DNA of 64,000 nucleotides from Chitinophaga niabensis (GTDB lineage Bacteria > Bacteroidota > Bacteroidia > Chitinophagales > Chitinophagaceae): positions 625,001 through 689,000 of the forward strand of contig NZ_CP154260.1 in NCBI RefSeq assembly GCF_039545795.1, in the 5' to 3' direction. Position 1 is the stretch's first letter, and the number at the start of each line of letters is the position of its first letter. Shown here one piece after another: positions 40,617 through 49,591 of the stretch. The notes below the pieces were generated by a model. It saw only the letters and a program-made list of their open reading frames with translations. It was not told the origin of the DNA and made no database searches. The position numbers and the translations under genes were made by a program.

Positions 40617-40978
40617 TGTTAGCAGGAAAATTCTATACGATTGTTACGCAACAGCAGCCGGATGCACAATCCGTCAACACCACTATTGCCCTGAATGCGG
40701 CCCATCCTATTTTCGAAGGCCACTTCCCTGATCAACCCGTTGTGCCCGGTGTGTGCATGATGCAGATCATCCAGGAACTCGTTTCCGGCGTAGTGGGCAG
40801 GAAACTGCTGATCCAGAAAGCAGCGAACATGAAGTTCCTGAACATGATCGATCCCCAGCAGCAACCTCAGGTGAATGTGGACATCACTTATTCCACCGTG
40901 GAAGAAGGGGTGAAAGCAACCGCCATCATAAAACATGAAGCAATGGTTTTCCTGAAATTCCAGGGACTCTTTAAATAA
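40616..40978 (+). CDS. 3-hydroxyacyl-ACP dehydratase (FabZ-like hotdog)
   Basis: A 120-residue FabZ/FabA-like dehydratase with the catalytic His36 in FEGHFPDQPVVPGVCMMQII. It removes water from 3-hydroxyacyl-ACP to form each double bond of the polyene. This is the second dehydratase of the locus; unlike the one at 30562, it keeps the HFPDxPVxPG signature intact, so it is the better candidate for the main dehydration. Start and stop are packed against both neighbours (1-base overlap, 1-base gap). Confidence 0.9.
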   Translation: MLAGKFYTIVTQQQPDAQSVNTTIALNAAHPIFEGHFPDQPVVPGVCMMQIIQELVSGVVGRKLLIQKAANMKFLNMIDPQQQPQVNVDITYSTVEEGVKATAIIKHEAMVFLKFQGLFK

Positions 40979-40979
40979 A

Positions 40980-42179
40980 ATGGCACAGACTCCAACATAC
41001 GATCAACAATTCATCGCCAGAAAGATCTGTGTGATGATCCCTACGTATAACAATGCCGGTACGCTGGGCAAAGTGATTGCAGATGTGCTGACCTATACCA
41101 GCCACGTGATAGTGGTAAACGATGGATCAACAGATCAGACGCCACAGATCCTGGAGCAGTATCCCCAGATAGCTGTTGTGTCCTATGGCCCGAATAGAGG
41201 GAAAGGTATTGCCCTGCGCAGGGGTTTTAAATTTGCCATGGAGCAGGGGTATGATTATGTCATCACCATTGATGCAGATGGCCAGCATTTCCCCGATGAT
41301 CTTCCTGTATTCCTGCAAAAAGTGGAAGAAGAACCCAGGGCAATTATTATTGGCGCCAGGAACCTGCAGCAGGAGAACATGCCGGGTAAAAACACCTTTG
41401 CCAATAAGTTCTCCAACTTCTGGTTTTATGTGGAAACAGGTTTGAAACTACCTGATACCCAATCCGGTTACCGCCTGTATCCTTTGTATGCCATGAAGGG
41501 CATGCGATTTTTCTGCAACAAGTATGAGTTTGAAATAGAGGTAATGGTCCGCGCTTCCTGGAAAGGGATCAAAGTGTTGCCTGCACCCGTGAAAGTATAT
41601 TATCCGCCTGCGGAAGAAAGAGTGTCTCATTTCAGGCCATTCAAGGATTTCTCCCGCATTGGTGTGCTCAACACAGTACTCGTCACCATTGCACTGGCTT
41701 ATATCCACCCGCGTAATTTCCTCAAGTTCATTTTCACAAAGGGCAACTTTAAGAAAATGCTGCGGGAGCATTTATTCAATAAAGAAGAAAGCACCAGCCG
41801 TAAGGCACTGTCTATAGGCTTTGGGGTGTTCATGGGCATTGTACCCATCTGGGGTTTCCAGATGCTGGCAGCGCTGGCATTGGCCACGCTGTTCCGTTTA
41901 AACAGGGCATTGGTGATCGTGGCGGCTAATATCAGCATTCCGCCCTGCATCCCTGTAATTGTTTACCTGAGCTTTTTAATGGGCCGCTTTTGGGTAAAAG
42001 AAGATGCTACCTGGGTACTCTTTAAGAAAGACCTGAGCCTGGAAGACATTTATCTGAACCTCTATCAATATATTACCGGCAGTATTACGCTGGCTGTGGT
42101 GGCCGGGATACTTGCATGGGCTGTCACATATGGTTTATTGGCCGCAATCCGTAGAAAAAAGCGGCCTGCAGTAATTTAA
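40980..42179 (+). CDS. GT2 glycosyltransferase fused to a DUF2062 membrane domain
   Basis: A 399-residue fusion. The N-terminal GT2 domain (about 15-235) has VMIPTYNNAGTLGKVI, VIVVNDGSTDQT, the metal-binding DADGQH and SGYRLYP. A DUF2062 domain (about 255-395) with three or four hydrophobic helices follows (ALSIGFGVFMGIVPIWGFQM, NISIPPCIPVIVYLSFLMG). It would transfer a sugar from a nucleotide or polyprenyl donor at the inner membrane, perhaps to the lipid that anchors the pigment. Similar fusions are common in Bacteroidota aryl-polyene loci. Confidence 0.88.
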   Translation: MAQTPTYDQQFIARKICVMIPTYNNAGTLGKVIADVLTYTSHVIVVNDGSTDQTPQILEQYPQIAVVSYGPNRGKGIALRRGFKFAMEQGYDYVITIDADGQHFPDDLPVFLQKVEEEPRAIIIGARNLQQENMPGKNTFANKFSNFWFYVETGLKLPDTQSGYRLYPLYAMKGMRFFCNKYEFEIEVMVRASWKGIKVLPAPVKVYYPPAEERVSHFRPFKDFSRIGVLNTVLVTIALAYIHPRNFLKFIFTKGNFKKMLREHLFNKEESTSRKALSIGFGVFMGIVPIWGFQMLAALALATLFRLNRALVIVAANISIPPCIPVIVYLSFLMGRFWVKEDATWVLFKKDLSLEDIYLNLYQYITGSITLAVVAGILAWAVTYGLLAAIRRKKRPAVI

Positions 42180-42186
42180 AGCAGAG

Positions 42187-45100
42187 ATGGGAAGCATTTT
42201 TATATCTATCTACAATTTCTTTGACAGGCGTAAATGGCTGTTATGGCTTTTTATGCTCTGCACATTCCTCATTTCAGGTTTACTCGCCTCCCGTATTAAA
42301 CTGGAAGAAGACATTACCCGCATCCTGCCACAGGATAAAAAGATCGACCAGCTGCAGCAGTTCTTAATGAACGCCAAGTTTGCAGACAAACTGGTGATCA
42401 TGGTATCGCAGAAAGATACCACGCTTCCCGGCGATGCGGATAGTCTTGTTGCCACGGCGCAGGCATTCACCAATGGCCTGGAGCCTTTGCGCAGTGATAT
42501 CAAAACCATCCATGCGCAAACAGATGATGCCATGATGATGGGTTTCCTGCAAACCGTACAGCAGCATCTCCCCGTTTTTTTAGAAGAGAAAGACTATAAG
42601 ACCATCGATTCGCTGATAATGCCGGAGCGTTTGCAGCAAACCATGCAGTCTAATTACAATACCCTGATCTCCCCGGCTGGCCTTGTTTTCAAACAAATGA
42701 TCCAGGCAGACCCTGTGGGTATTTCCTGGTTGGGTGTGAAGAAACTGGAACGCCTGCAGGTAGATGATCAGTTTGAATTGTATGATGGTTATGTAATGAG
42801 TAAAGACCATCGTAACCTCATCCTCTTTATCACACCGGCACATCCGCCTAATGAAACCGGGAAGAACAAAGTGTTCCTCACTGGTTTGGATAAATTAATT
42901 GACAGCCTCCCGCAGAAAAATACAGAAATAAGCTATTTCGGTGCCACCGCAGTATCAGTAGGTAATGCAGAACAATTACGCCAGGATACTTATTTCACCC
43001 AGGGCGTAACAGTAATAATCCTCATTATCCTGATCGCTTTCTTCTTCCGGAAAAAGAGAGCGCCATTATTGGTGATGCTGCCTGTAATATTTGGTGCCCT
43101 GTTCTCTGTAGCCATGGTATACCTGCTCAAAGGCTCCATCTCTGTGATTGCACTGGGCGCAGGTTGTGTGGTATTGGGCATTGCCGTGAATTACTCCCTG
43201 CATGTTTTCAATCATTACCGGCATCTGCCGGATATCAGGCAGGTGATCAAAGACCTGGCTATGCCTATGACGGTAGGTAGCTTCACTACCGTGGGCGGTT
43301 TCCTTTGCCTGCAGTTTGTGAAATCTCCCATGTTGCAGGATATTGGGTTCTTTGCTGCTTTCTGCCTGATAGGTGCCGCGTTGTTTTCCCTGATCTTCCT
43401 GCCGCATTTCATTGTGCTGGGTAAACAACCAAATACAGCAACAGTACATCATAACTGGATAGACAAGTTATCCAACTATCGCCCTGAACGCAATAAATAC
43501 CTGGTATGGGGCATCGTGGCACTGACAATAGTATTCTTCTTCACGGCCCGCAGCGTAACCTTTGAAAGCGACATGATGCGCATGAACTTCATGACGGAAC
43601 GTTTGCAAAAGTCAGAGGCAAAGCTGAATAAATTATACGCCTACGCCGCACAATCCGTATACCTCGTATCAGAAGGGAAAACATTGAATGATGCATTGCG
43701 CAGCCGTGAGGAAACAGCGCCCGCGATACAATCGTTGATCGACAAAGGCGCCATAAAAAAAGTACTCTCCCCTGGCAGCTTATTATTTTCCAAGGCAGAA
43801 CAGGCAAAACGTATCGCCCGCTGGGAAGCTTACTGGACACAAGAGAAGAAAGTGCGGTTACTCACGCTGCTGTATAAAGAAGGAGAACTGTATAAGTTTA
43901 GATCCACGGCATTCAATCCATTCAACACGCTTGTTAATCAAAAATACGAGGTCATTTCACCGGAGCAATCAGAACTCCTGCAGGCCGATCTGATCAGCGA
44001 CTTTGTGACCATCAAAAAGGATAACGCCTCCGTGATCAGCTTATTGAAAGTGGAACATGAAAGGAAAAAAGAAGTATACGCCGCACTCGATGGCCGCGAA
44101 CATACGGTGATCTTTGATAAACAATACACCGCTAACCGTTTGGCAGAGATCATTAAAGAAGAGTTCAACACCATTGCCTGGATGACCTCCCTGCTGGTAT
44201 TTGCTGCCTTGCTGCTTTCTTACGGCCGCATTGAGCTGGCCCTGATCACTTTCATTCCCATGCTGATCAGCTGGGTATGGATCCTTGGTATCATGGGCCT
44301 GTTCGGTATCCCTTTCAATATCGTGAATATCATCCTGTCCACTTTCATATTCGGCCTGGGGGATGATTACAGCATATTCACCATGGATGGTTTGCAGCAG
44401 GAATATAAAACCGGCAGTAAACACCTTCCTTCGTTCAAGTCCTCTATTATCTTTTCTGCAGTCACCACCATATTAGGCCTGGGTGTACTCATTTTCGCGA
44501 AACATCCTTCCCTGCGTTCCATTGCGCTGATCGCCGTGATCGGTATCAGCTGTGTGGTGATCACCTCGCAGGTATTGATCCCTTTCCTCTTTAACTGGCT
44601 GATCACTAACCGGGTAAAGAAAGGCCAGCGCCCACCATGGACACTGAAAGGATGGAGCCTTTCCATGTTTGCATTTGCCTATTATACGGTAGGTGCTTTA
44701 TTGCTCACACCCATCGGCGTGATCCTTACAAGGATTAATTTTATCAATATTGAAAAAGGGAAGAAGATCTACCACAGGATCCTATCCACCTTTACCTGGA
44801 GCCTGTTGCACATCATGGGCAATATCAGGAAGAGAACGATCAATAAACACGGAGAAGACTTTAAGAAACCAGCGGTGATCATCAGTAACCACCAGTCTTT
44901 CCTGGATATCCTGATGTCCACTTCCATGCATCCGAACGTGATCCTGCTCACCAACCAATGGGTATATAACTCTCCTTTATTTGGTTATGTAGTGAGAATG
45001 GCGGATTACTACCCCGTAGCAGAAGGTGCGGAAGCCAGCATTGATAAATTGCAGGACAGGGTGAACAACGGTTATTCTATCGTAGTATATCCTGAAGGTA

Positions 45101-46047
45101 CCCGCTCTACAGATACCAGCATCAAAAGATTCCACAAAGGTGCTTTCTACTTAGCGGAAGAACTGGGACTGGATATCCTGCCCGCGGTGATCCATGGAAC
45201 GGCGTATACCATGTCCAAAGGAGACTTCCTGCTGAAGAATGGTATCCTCACCATGAAGTACCTGCCACGTATCAAACCGGATGATAAACGCTGGGGAGAT
45301 AACTACAGTACACGCACCAAACTTGTCAGCAAATACTTCAAGCAGGAGTATGAGCAGATGCGGAACGAAATAGAAGGGCCGGATTATTACAGGGAACAAC
45401 TGATTTATAACTATATCTATAAAGGCCCGGTACTGGAATGGTACATGCGCATTAAAACAAAACTGGAGAACAACTACGCACTCTTTCACGATCTGCTGCC
45501 TAAAGAAGGAAAGATCATGGACATCGGTTGCGGATATGGTTTTATGAGTTATATGCTTCATTTCCGCGCACCTAACCGTCAGATCCTGGGCGTAGATTAT
45601 GATGAAGATAAAATAGCCACGGCGCAGCATTGTTACATCCGCAACGAGAAGGTACAGTTTGAAGCCGCAGATATTACAAAGTATAAACTGCAGAACCAGG
45701 ATGCCTTTGTGATCCTGGACGTACTGCATTACCTGCAGCCTGCCGATCAGGAGCAGTTATTACAGCAATGCATCAGCAAACTCAACCCCGGTGGTGTGAT
45801 CATTGTACGGGATGGGGATGCGGACCTGGGTAAACGGCACGAAGGCACAAAGATGACTGAACTGTTCAGTACCCGTTTGCTGGGATTCAATAAAACAGGC
45901 AATCAGCCATTGTCTTTCTTCTCTTCTTCCACTATCCGCGACATTGTACAACGGAATGGTGCAACCATTGAGCAGATCGACAACACAAAGTATACATCGA
46001 ACGTTATTTTTATCATCAAACATTCATTAAGGGAGCATTATGCATAA
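42187..46047 (+). CDS. Tri-domain MMPL/RND exporter - PlsC acyltransferase - SAM methyltransferase
   Basis: A 1286-residue fusion. Residues about 1-850 are an MMPL/RND exporter with an N-terminal helix, a first large periplasmic loop (45-260), a helix bundle (TVGGFLCLQFVKSPMLQDIGFF), a second loop and a second bundle (FIFGLGDDYSIFTMDGL). Residues about 860-1090 are a PlsC-type acyltransferase with H(x4)D at His902-Asp907 (NHQSFLDIL) and PEGTRS at 969-974. Residues about 1100-1286 are a methyltransferase with MDIGCGYGF at 1111-1119. It probably exports the pigment or its lipid and acylates it at the membrane. Gene ends overlap the next by 8 bases. Confidence 0.9.
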   Translation: MGSIFISIYNFFDRRKWLLWLFMLCTFLISGLLASRIKLEEDITRILPQDKKIDQLQQFLMNAKFADKLVIMVSQKDTTLPGDADSLVATAQAFTNGLEPLRSDIKTIHAQTDDAMMMGFLQTVQQHLPVFLEEKDYKTIDSLIMPERLQQTMQSNYNTLISPAGLVFKQMIQADPVGISWLGVKKLERLQVDDQFELYDGYVMSKDHRNLILFITPAHPPNETGKNKVFLTGLDKLIDSLPQKNTEISYFGATAVSVGNAEQLRQDTYFTQGVTVIILIILIAFFFRKKRAPLLVMLPVIFGALFSVAMVYLLKGSISVIALGAGCVVLGIAVNYSLHVFNHYRHLPDIRQVIKDLAMPMTVGSFTTVGGFLCLQFVKSPMLQDIGFFAAFCLIGAALFSLIFLPHFIVLGKQPNTATVHHNWIDKLSNYRPERNKYLVWGIVALTIVFFFTARSVTFESDMMRMNFMTERLQKSEAKLNKLYAYAAQSVYLVSEGKTLNDALRSREETAPAIQSLIDKGAIKKVLSPGSLLFSKAEQAKRIARWEAYWTQEKKVRLLTLLYKEGELYKFRSTAFNPFNTLVNQKYEVISPEQSELLQADLISDFVTIKKDNASVISLLKVEHERKKEVYAALDGREHTVIFDKQYTANRLAEIIKEEFNTIAWMTSLLVFAALLLSYGRIELALITFIPMLISWVWILGIMGLFGIPFNIVNIILSTFIFGLGDDYSIFTMDGLQQEYKTGSKHLPSFKSSIIFSAVTTILGLGVLIFAKHPSLRSIALIAVIGISCVVITSQVLIPFLFNWLITNRVKKGQRPPWTLKGWSLSMFAFAYYTVGALLLTPIGVILTRINFINIEKGKKIYHRILSTFTWSLLHIMGNIRKRTINKHGEDFKKPAVIISNHQSFLDILMSTSMHPNVILLTNQWVYNSPLFGYVVRMADYYPVAEGAEASIDKLQDRVNNGYSIVVYPEGTRSTDTSIKRFHKGAFYLAEELGLDILPAVIHGTAYTMSKGDFLLKNGILTMKYLPRIKPDDKRWGDNYSTRTKLVSKYFKQEYEQMRNEIEGPDYYREQLIYNYIYKGPVLEWYMRIKTKLENNYALFHDLLPKEGKIMDIGCGYGFMSYMLHFRAPNRQILGVDYDEDKIATAQHCYIRNEKVQFEAADITKYKLQNQDAFVILDVLHYLQPADQEQLLQQCISKLNPGGVIIVRDGDADLGKRHEGTKMTELFSTRLLGFNKTGNQPLSFFSSSTIRDIVQRNGATIEQIDNTKYTSNVIFIIKHSLREHYA

Positions 46048-47548
46048 TTACGATGTAGTGATCATTGGTAGTGGCCTGGGCGGCTTGGTTTGCGGAGCGA
46101 TCCTGAGCAAGAACGGCTACAAGGTGTGTGTACTGGAAAAGAACAAACAGATAGGTGGCTGCCTGCAGACATTCAGCAGGGATAAAACTATTTTCGATTC
46201 CGGCGTGCACTATGTAGGAGGGCTTGAACCAGGCCAGAACCTGTACCAGATCTTCAAATACCTGGGCATCATGGATAAGCTGCACCTCAAGAAACTGGAT
46301 GCGGACTGCTTTGACCGTATTGCGTTTGATGGTGATCCGAAAGAGTATAAAATGGCGCAGGGGTATGAACCATTCATCCAGGGCTTATTGAAAGATTTCC
46401 CTGATGAAGAAAAAGCACTGCGCGAATACTGCAATACCTTACAGCATATCTGCAGCAAATTCCCTTTGTATAACCTGCGGAATGGAGGTTTTGACGAAAA
46501 AGAATCCGTGTTGAGCATCAACGCGGCGGATTACATCAGTAGCCTCAGCTCCAACAAAAAGCTCACATCAGTACTGGCAGGTAATAATCCCTTATATGCA
46601 GGTGTGGAAAGTAAAACGCCCATGTACGTGCATGCACTGGTACTGAACAGTTATATAGAAAGCTCCTGGAAATGTGTGAATGGCGGCTCCCAGATCGGAA
46701 AATGGCTGGCACGCGTGATCACAGATCACGGTGGTGTACTGCTGAAATACCAGGATGTAAAAAAGATCGTGGCAGAAGGCCATGAAGTGAAATATGTGGA
46801 AACAGCAGAAGGAAAACAGTATACGGCAACACATTATATTTCCAATGCACACCCATCCAATACTTTGGATATGCTGGAAAGTGATGTGATCCGCCAGGCT
46901 TACCGCAGCCGCATTCAGAACCTGGAGAACGGAGCATCCACTCTTATGGTGAATGCCGTGTTGAAACCCGGTATGTTCCCCCATATGAACTACAACTATT
47001 ACTATTACGGAATAGACAATGTGTGGGGCGGCCTGGAGTATACACATGAATCATGGCCTGCGGGTTATGCCATGTTCGTATCCCCGAATCCGAAAGACGA
47101 CCGCTTTGCGAATGGGCTCTCCATCATGGCTTACCTCAGTCTCAAAGATGTGGAGCAATGGAAAGATACCTTCAATACGGTATCAAAGGAAGGTGACCGC
47201 GGGCAGGACTATGAAGCCTACAAAACAGAAAGAGCAGAAAAACTGCTGGACCTGGTGGAGAAACGTTTCCCCGTATTGCGCCAGTGTATACAATCTTATT
47301 ATGTAGCTACACCACTTTCTTTCCGTGATTACATCGGAACGCACGATGGTTCCATGTACGGTGTATTGAAGGATTGCAATGATCCATTGCGTACCTTCAT
47401 ATCTGCGCGAACAAAATTGAAGAACCTGTTCCTGACCGGGCAGAACCTGAATATGCATGGTATCCTGGGTGTGAGCATGAGCTCCGTGGTAACCTGTTCA
47501 GAATTATTGGATATAGAGAAATTATTACACGAGATCAGGACGGCTTAA
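46040..47548 (+). CDS. Phytoene-desaturase/retinol-saturase-like FAD oxidoreductase
   Basis: A 502-residue FAD protein with the N-terminal dinucleotide fold VVIIGSGLGGLVCGAIL and the continuation VLEKNKQIGGCLQTFSRD typical of the CrtI/retinol saturase family. FDSGVHYVGG and the C-terminal NLFLTGQNLNMHGILGVSMSS match all-trans-retinol 13,14-reductase relatives. It could desaturate, saturate or isomerise the polyene. It starts 8 bases inside the exporter gene. Confidence 0.87.
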   Translation: MHNYDVVIIGSGLGGLVCGAILSKNGYKVCVLEKNKQIGGCLQTFSRDKTIFDSGVHYVGGLEPGQNLYQIFKYLGIMDKLHLKKLDADCFDRIAFDGDPKEYKMAQGYEPFIQGLLKDFPDEEKALREYCNTLQHICSKFPLYNLRNGGFDEKESVLSINAADYISSLSSNKKLTSVLAGNNPLYAGVESKTPMYVHALVLNSYIESSWKCVNGGSQIGKWLARVITDHGGVLLKYQDVKKIVAEGHEVKYVETAEGKQYTATHYISNAHPSNTLDMLESDVIRQAYRSRIQNLENGASTLMVNAVLKPGMFPHMNYNYYYYGIDNVWGGLEYTHESWPAGYAMFVSPNPKDDRFANGLSIMAYLSLKDVEQWKDTFNTVSKEGDRGQDYEAYKTERAEKLLDLVEKRFPVLRQCIQSYYVATPLSFRDYIGTHDGSMYGVLKDCNDPLRTFISARTKLKNLFLTGQNLNMHGILGVSMSSVVTCSELLDIEKLLHEIRTA

Positions 47549-47551
47549 TAT

Positions 47552-49222
47552 ATGACCAGAGGAAGAAAAATATGGAGAAGGATCTGGAAAGGCTTACTAT
47601 ACATTGTAGGCTTTTTCGTGTTGCTGATAATTGGAGTCTTCATCTATCTCTACAGCGTGGCCAGGATGTTCCCGCCGGAGATAACAGACAAAAGCAGTTT
47701 GCAATGGCAACGTACACAACTGGATTCCACTGCTTTCACTTTGAACAACAGCTGGTTCCGGAAGAGCCGCAGTGGTTTATATGAAATGTATGTGGAAGGA
47801 AAACCCTTTGAGCGGGGAGTTGTATATGGCAAACTTGCAGCAGAACTTGTACAGCGCCAGGAAGATCATTTTACGGAACAGATCGGTAAAATGATCCCTT
47901 CCAGAACATACCAGCACTTCCTCAAATACCTGATCGGCTGGTTCAACCGGAACATGGATAAAAATGTGCCGGAAGAATATAAAGAAGAGATCTACGGTGT
48001 ATCCTTCGCCGCTTCTGAAAAGTATGAATTCATCGGCTCTAACTATCAGCGCATCATGAACTATCATGCCGCACATGATATCGGGCATGCCCTGCAAAGT
48101 ATGGCCCTGGTGGGCTGTACCTCCTTCGGTACCTGGAACGACCGTTCGGAAGACAGCAGCCTGATCATTGGCCGCAACTTTGATTTTTATGTAGGAGATA
48201 AGTTCGCAGAAGATAAGATCGTAGCATTCTACAGGCCGGATAAAGGATACGGCTTTATGATGATCACCTGGGGAGGATTCACCGGGGTGGTATCCGGCAT
48301 GAATGAACAGGGGCTGACCGTTACCATTAATGCTGCCAAATCCAGCATCCCATCCGGTTCTGCTACACCCGTATCATTGGTGGCCAGGGAAATATTACAA
48401 TATGCAAAGAACATAGACGAAGCATACGCCATAGCACATAAAAGAAAAATGTTCGTATCGGAATCTTTCCTGATCGGCTCGGCGAATGATAACCGTGCGG
48501 CTATCATAGAGAAAACACCAACCGAGTTATCACTCTATGACCCCAAAGGCAATGAGATCTCCTGCGCCAATCACTTCCAGAGTAAAACACTGGGCGCTTC
48601 CGATCCCAATCAGCAGCAACTCGCAGAAAGCGCATCTCCATACAGGTATCAGCGTTTGCAGGAATTATTGCAACGCAACGGTAAGAACAGTGTGGCCAAA
48701 ACAGTAGCTATTCTGCGTGACCAGAAAGGTGTAAAAGATGCCGATATAGGCATGGGGAATGAAAAAGCAGTGAACCAGCTGATCGCGCATCACTCCATTG
48801 TATTTGAGCCTAAACAGCTGAAAGTATGGGTGTCCACCGCTCCCTGGCAATTGGGTGAATTTGTGGCCTATGACCTGAAAAAGGTACTGGCCATGAAAGG
48901 CCTGAAAGCGGATCAGGAGATCTGCGACAGTGCCCTGATCATTCCCGCAGATACTTTCCTGTTCACGGAAGATTACAAGCGGTTTGTGGACTTCAGAAGA
49001 TTGAAAGCCGCCTTCATGGATAAGCAGCCCATAGATGTGGAGCGCCTGGTAAAAGATAATCCTAAGTATTATCATACATACGTGATAGCCGGAGATTACC
49101 TGTTTAAAAAGAAAGATTACAAACAGGCGGAAAAATACTATCGTCAGGCATTAACACGCGAAATAGCCACAAAAGCCGAGAAAGATCATATTTTGCAACG
49201 TATTAAATTATGCGGGGAATAG
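47552..49222 (+). CDS. Membrane-anchored C45-type Ntn hydrolase/acyltransferase with TPR tail
   Basis: A 556-residue protein. An N-terminal anchor (14-36) precedes a C45/acyl-CoA:6-aminopenicillanate-acyltransferase-like Ntn domain with candidate nucleophile Cys189 in LVGCTSFGTWN and the RNFDFYVGD motif. The C-terminal part includes a TPR-like helix pair (YVIAGDYLFKKKDYKQAEKYYRQAL). In most C45 enzymes the Cys becomes N-terminal by self-cleavage; here about 188 residues precede it. It may form or cleave an amide or ester on the pigment lipid outside the membrane. It overlaps acpS by 13 bases. Confidence 0.83.
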   Translation: MTRGRKIWRRIWKGLLYIVGFFVLLIIGVFIYLYSVARMFPPEITDKSSLQWQRTQLDSTAFTLNNSWFRKSRSGLYEMYVEGKPFERGVVYGKLAAELVQRQEDHFTEQIGKMIPSRTYQHFLKYLIGWFNRNMDKNVPEEYKEEIYGVSFAASEKYEFIGSNYQRIMNYHAAHDIGHALQSMALVGCTSFGTWNDRSEDSSLIIGRNFDFYVGDKFAEDKIVAFYRPDKGYGFMMITWGGFTGVVSGMNEQGLTVTINAAKSSIPSGSATPVSLVAREILQYAKNIDEAYAIAHKRKMFVSESFLIGSANDNRAAIIEKTPTELSLYDPKGNEISCANHFQSKTLGASDPNQQQLAESASPYRYQRLQELLQRNGKNSVAKTVAILRDQKGVKDADIGMGNEKAVNQLIAHHSIVFEPKQLKVWVSTAPWQLGEFVAYDLKKVLAMKGLKADQEICDSALIIPADTFLFTEDYKRFVDFRRLKAAFMDKQPIDVERLVKDNPKYYHTYVIAGDYLFKKKDYKQAEKYYRQALTREIATKAEKDHILQRIKLCGE

Positions 49223-49581
49223 GAACAGATATCATTGAAGTAGACCGGATAACCTCCAAAATGGAAAAGGGGCAGGGATTCCGGGAGCTGGTGTTTTCAC
49301 CGCTGGAAATAGCCTATTGCGAAAAGCAGACCCATAAGTACGAAAGTTACGCCGCCCGCTTTGCCGCAAAAGAAGCTTTCCTGAAAGCGCTGGGAACAGG
49401 CTGGGGCGGAAGTGGCATTCATTTTAATGAAATAGAGATCAGGAACAATGAAGCCGGTAAACCAGACCTTTACCTGATCGGGAATGCTGCCAGCCAGTTG
49501 GCGGGATTGAATGTTCAACAGATCTTCGTTTCCTTATCACATGTAAAGTCAGTTGCCATGGCCACCGTGGTGATCCTGTAA
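49210..49581 (+). CDS. acpS: Holo-ACP synthase (AcpS)
   Basis: A 123-residue phosphopantetheinyl transferase that turns apo-ACP into holo-ACP using CoA. MRGIGTDIIEVDRI carries the Mg-binding Asp, and ARFAAKEAFLKALGTG carries the Glu/Lys of the signature; VSLSHVKSVAMATVVI is the C-terminal strand. Position inside the pigment operon, 13 bases overlapping the C45 gene, indicates that it serves ACP1 and ACP2. It may also be the cell's housekeeping AcpS; a second copy elsewhere cannot be judged here. Confidence 0.95.
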   Translation: MRGIGTDIIEVDRITSKMEKGQGFRELVFSPLEIAYCEKQTHKYESYAARFAAKEAFLKALGTGWGGSGIHFNEIEIRNNEAGKPDLYLIGNAASQLAGLNVQQIFVSLSHVKSVAMATVVIL

Positions 49582-49591
49582 TAAGATATTT

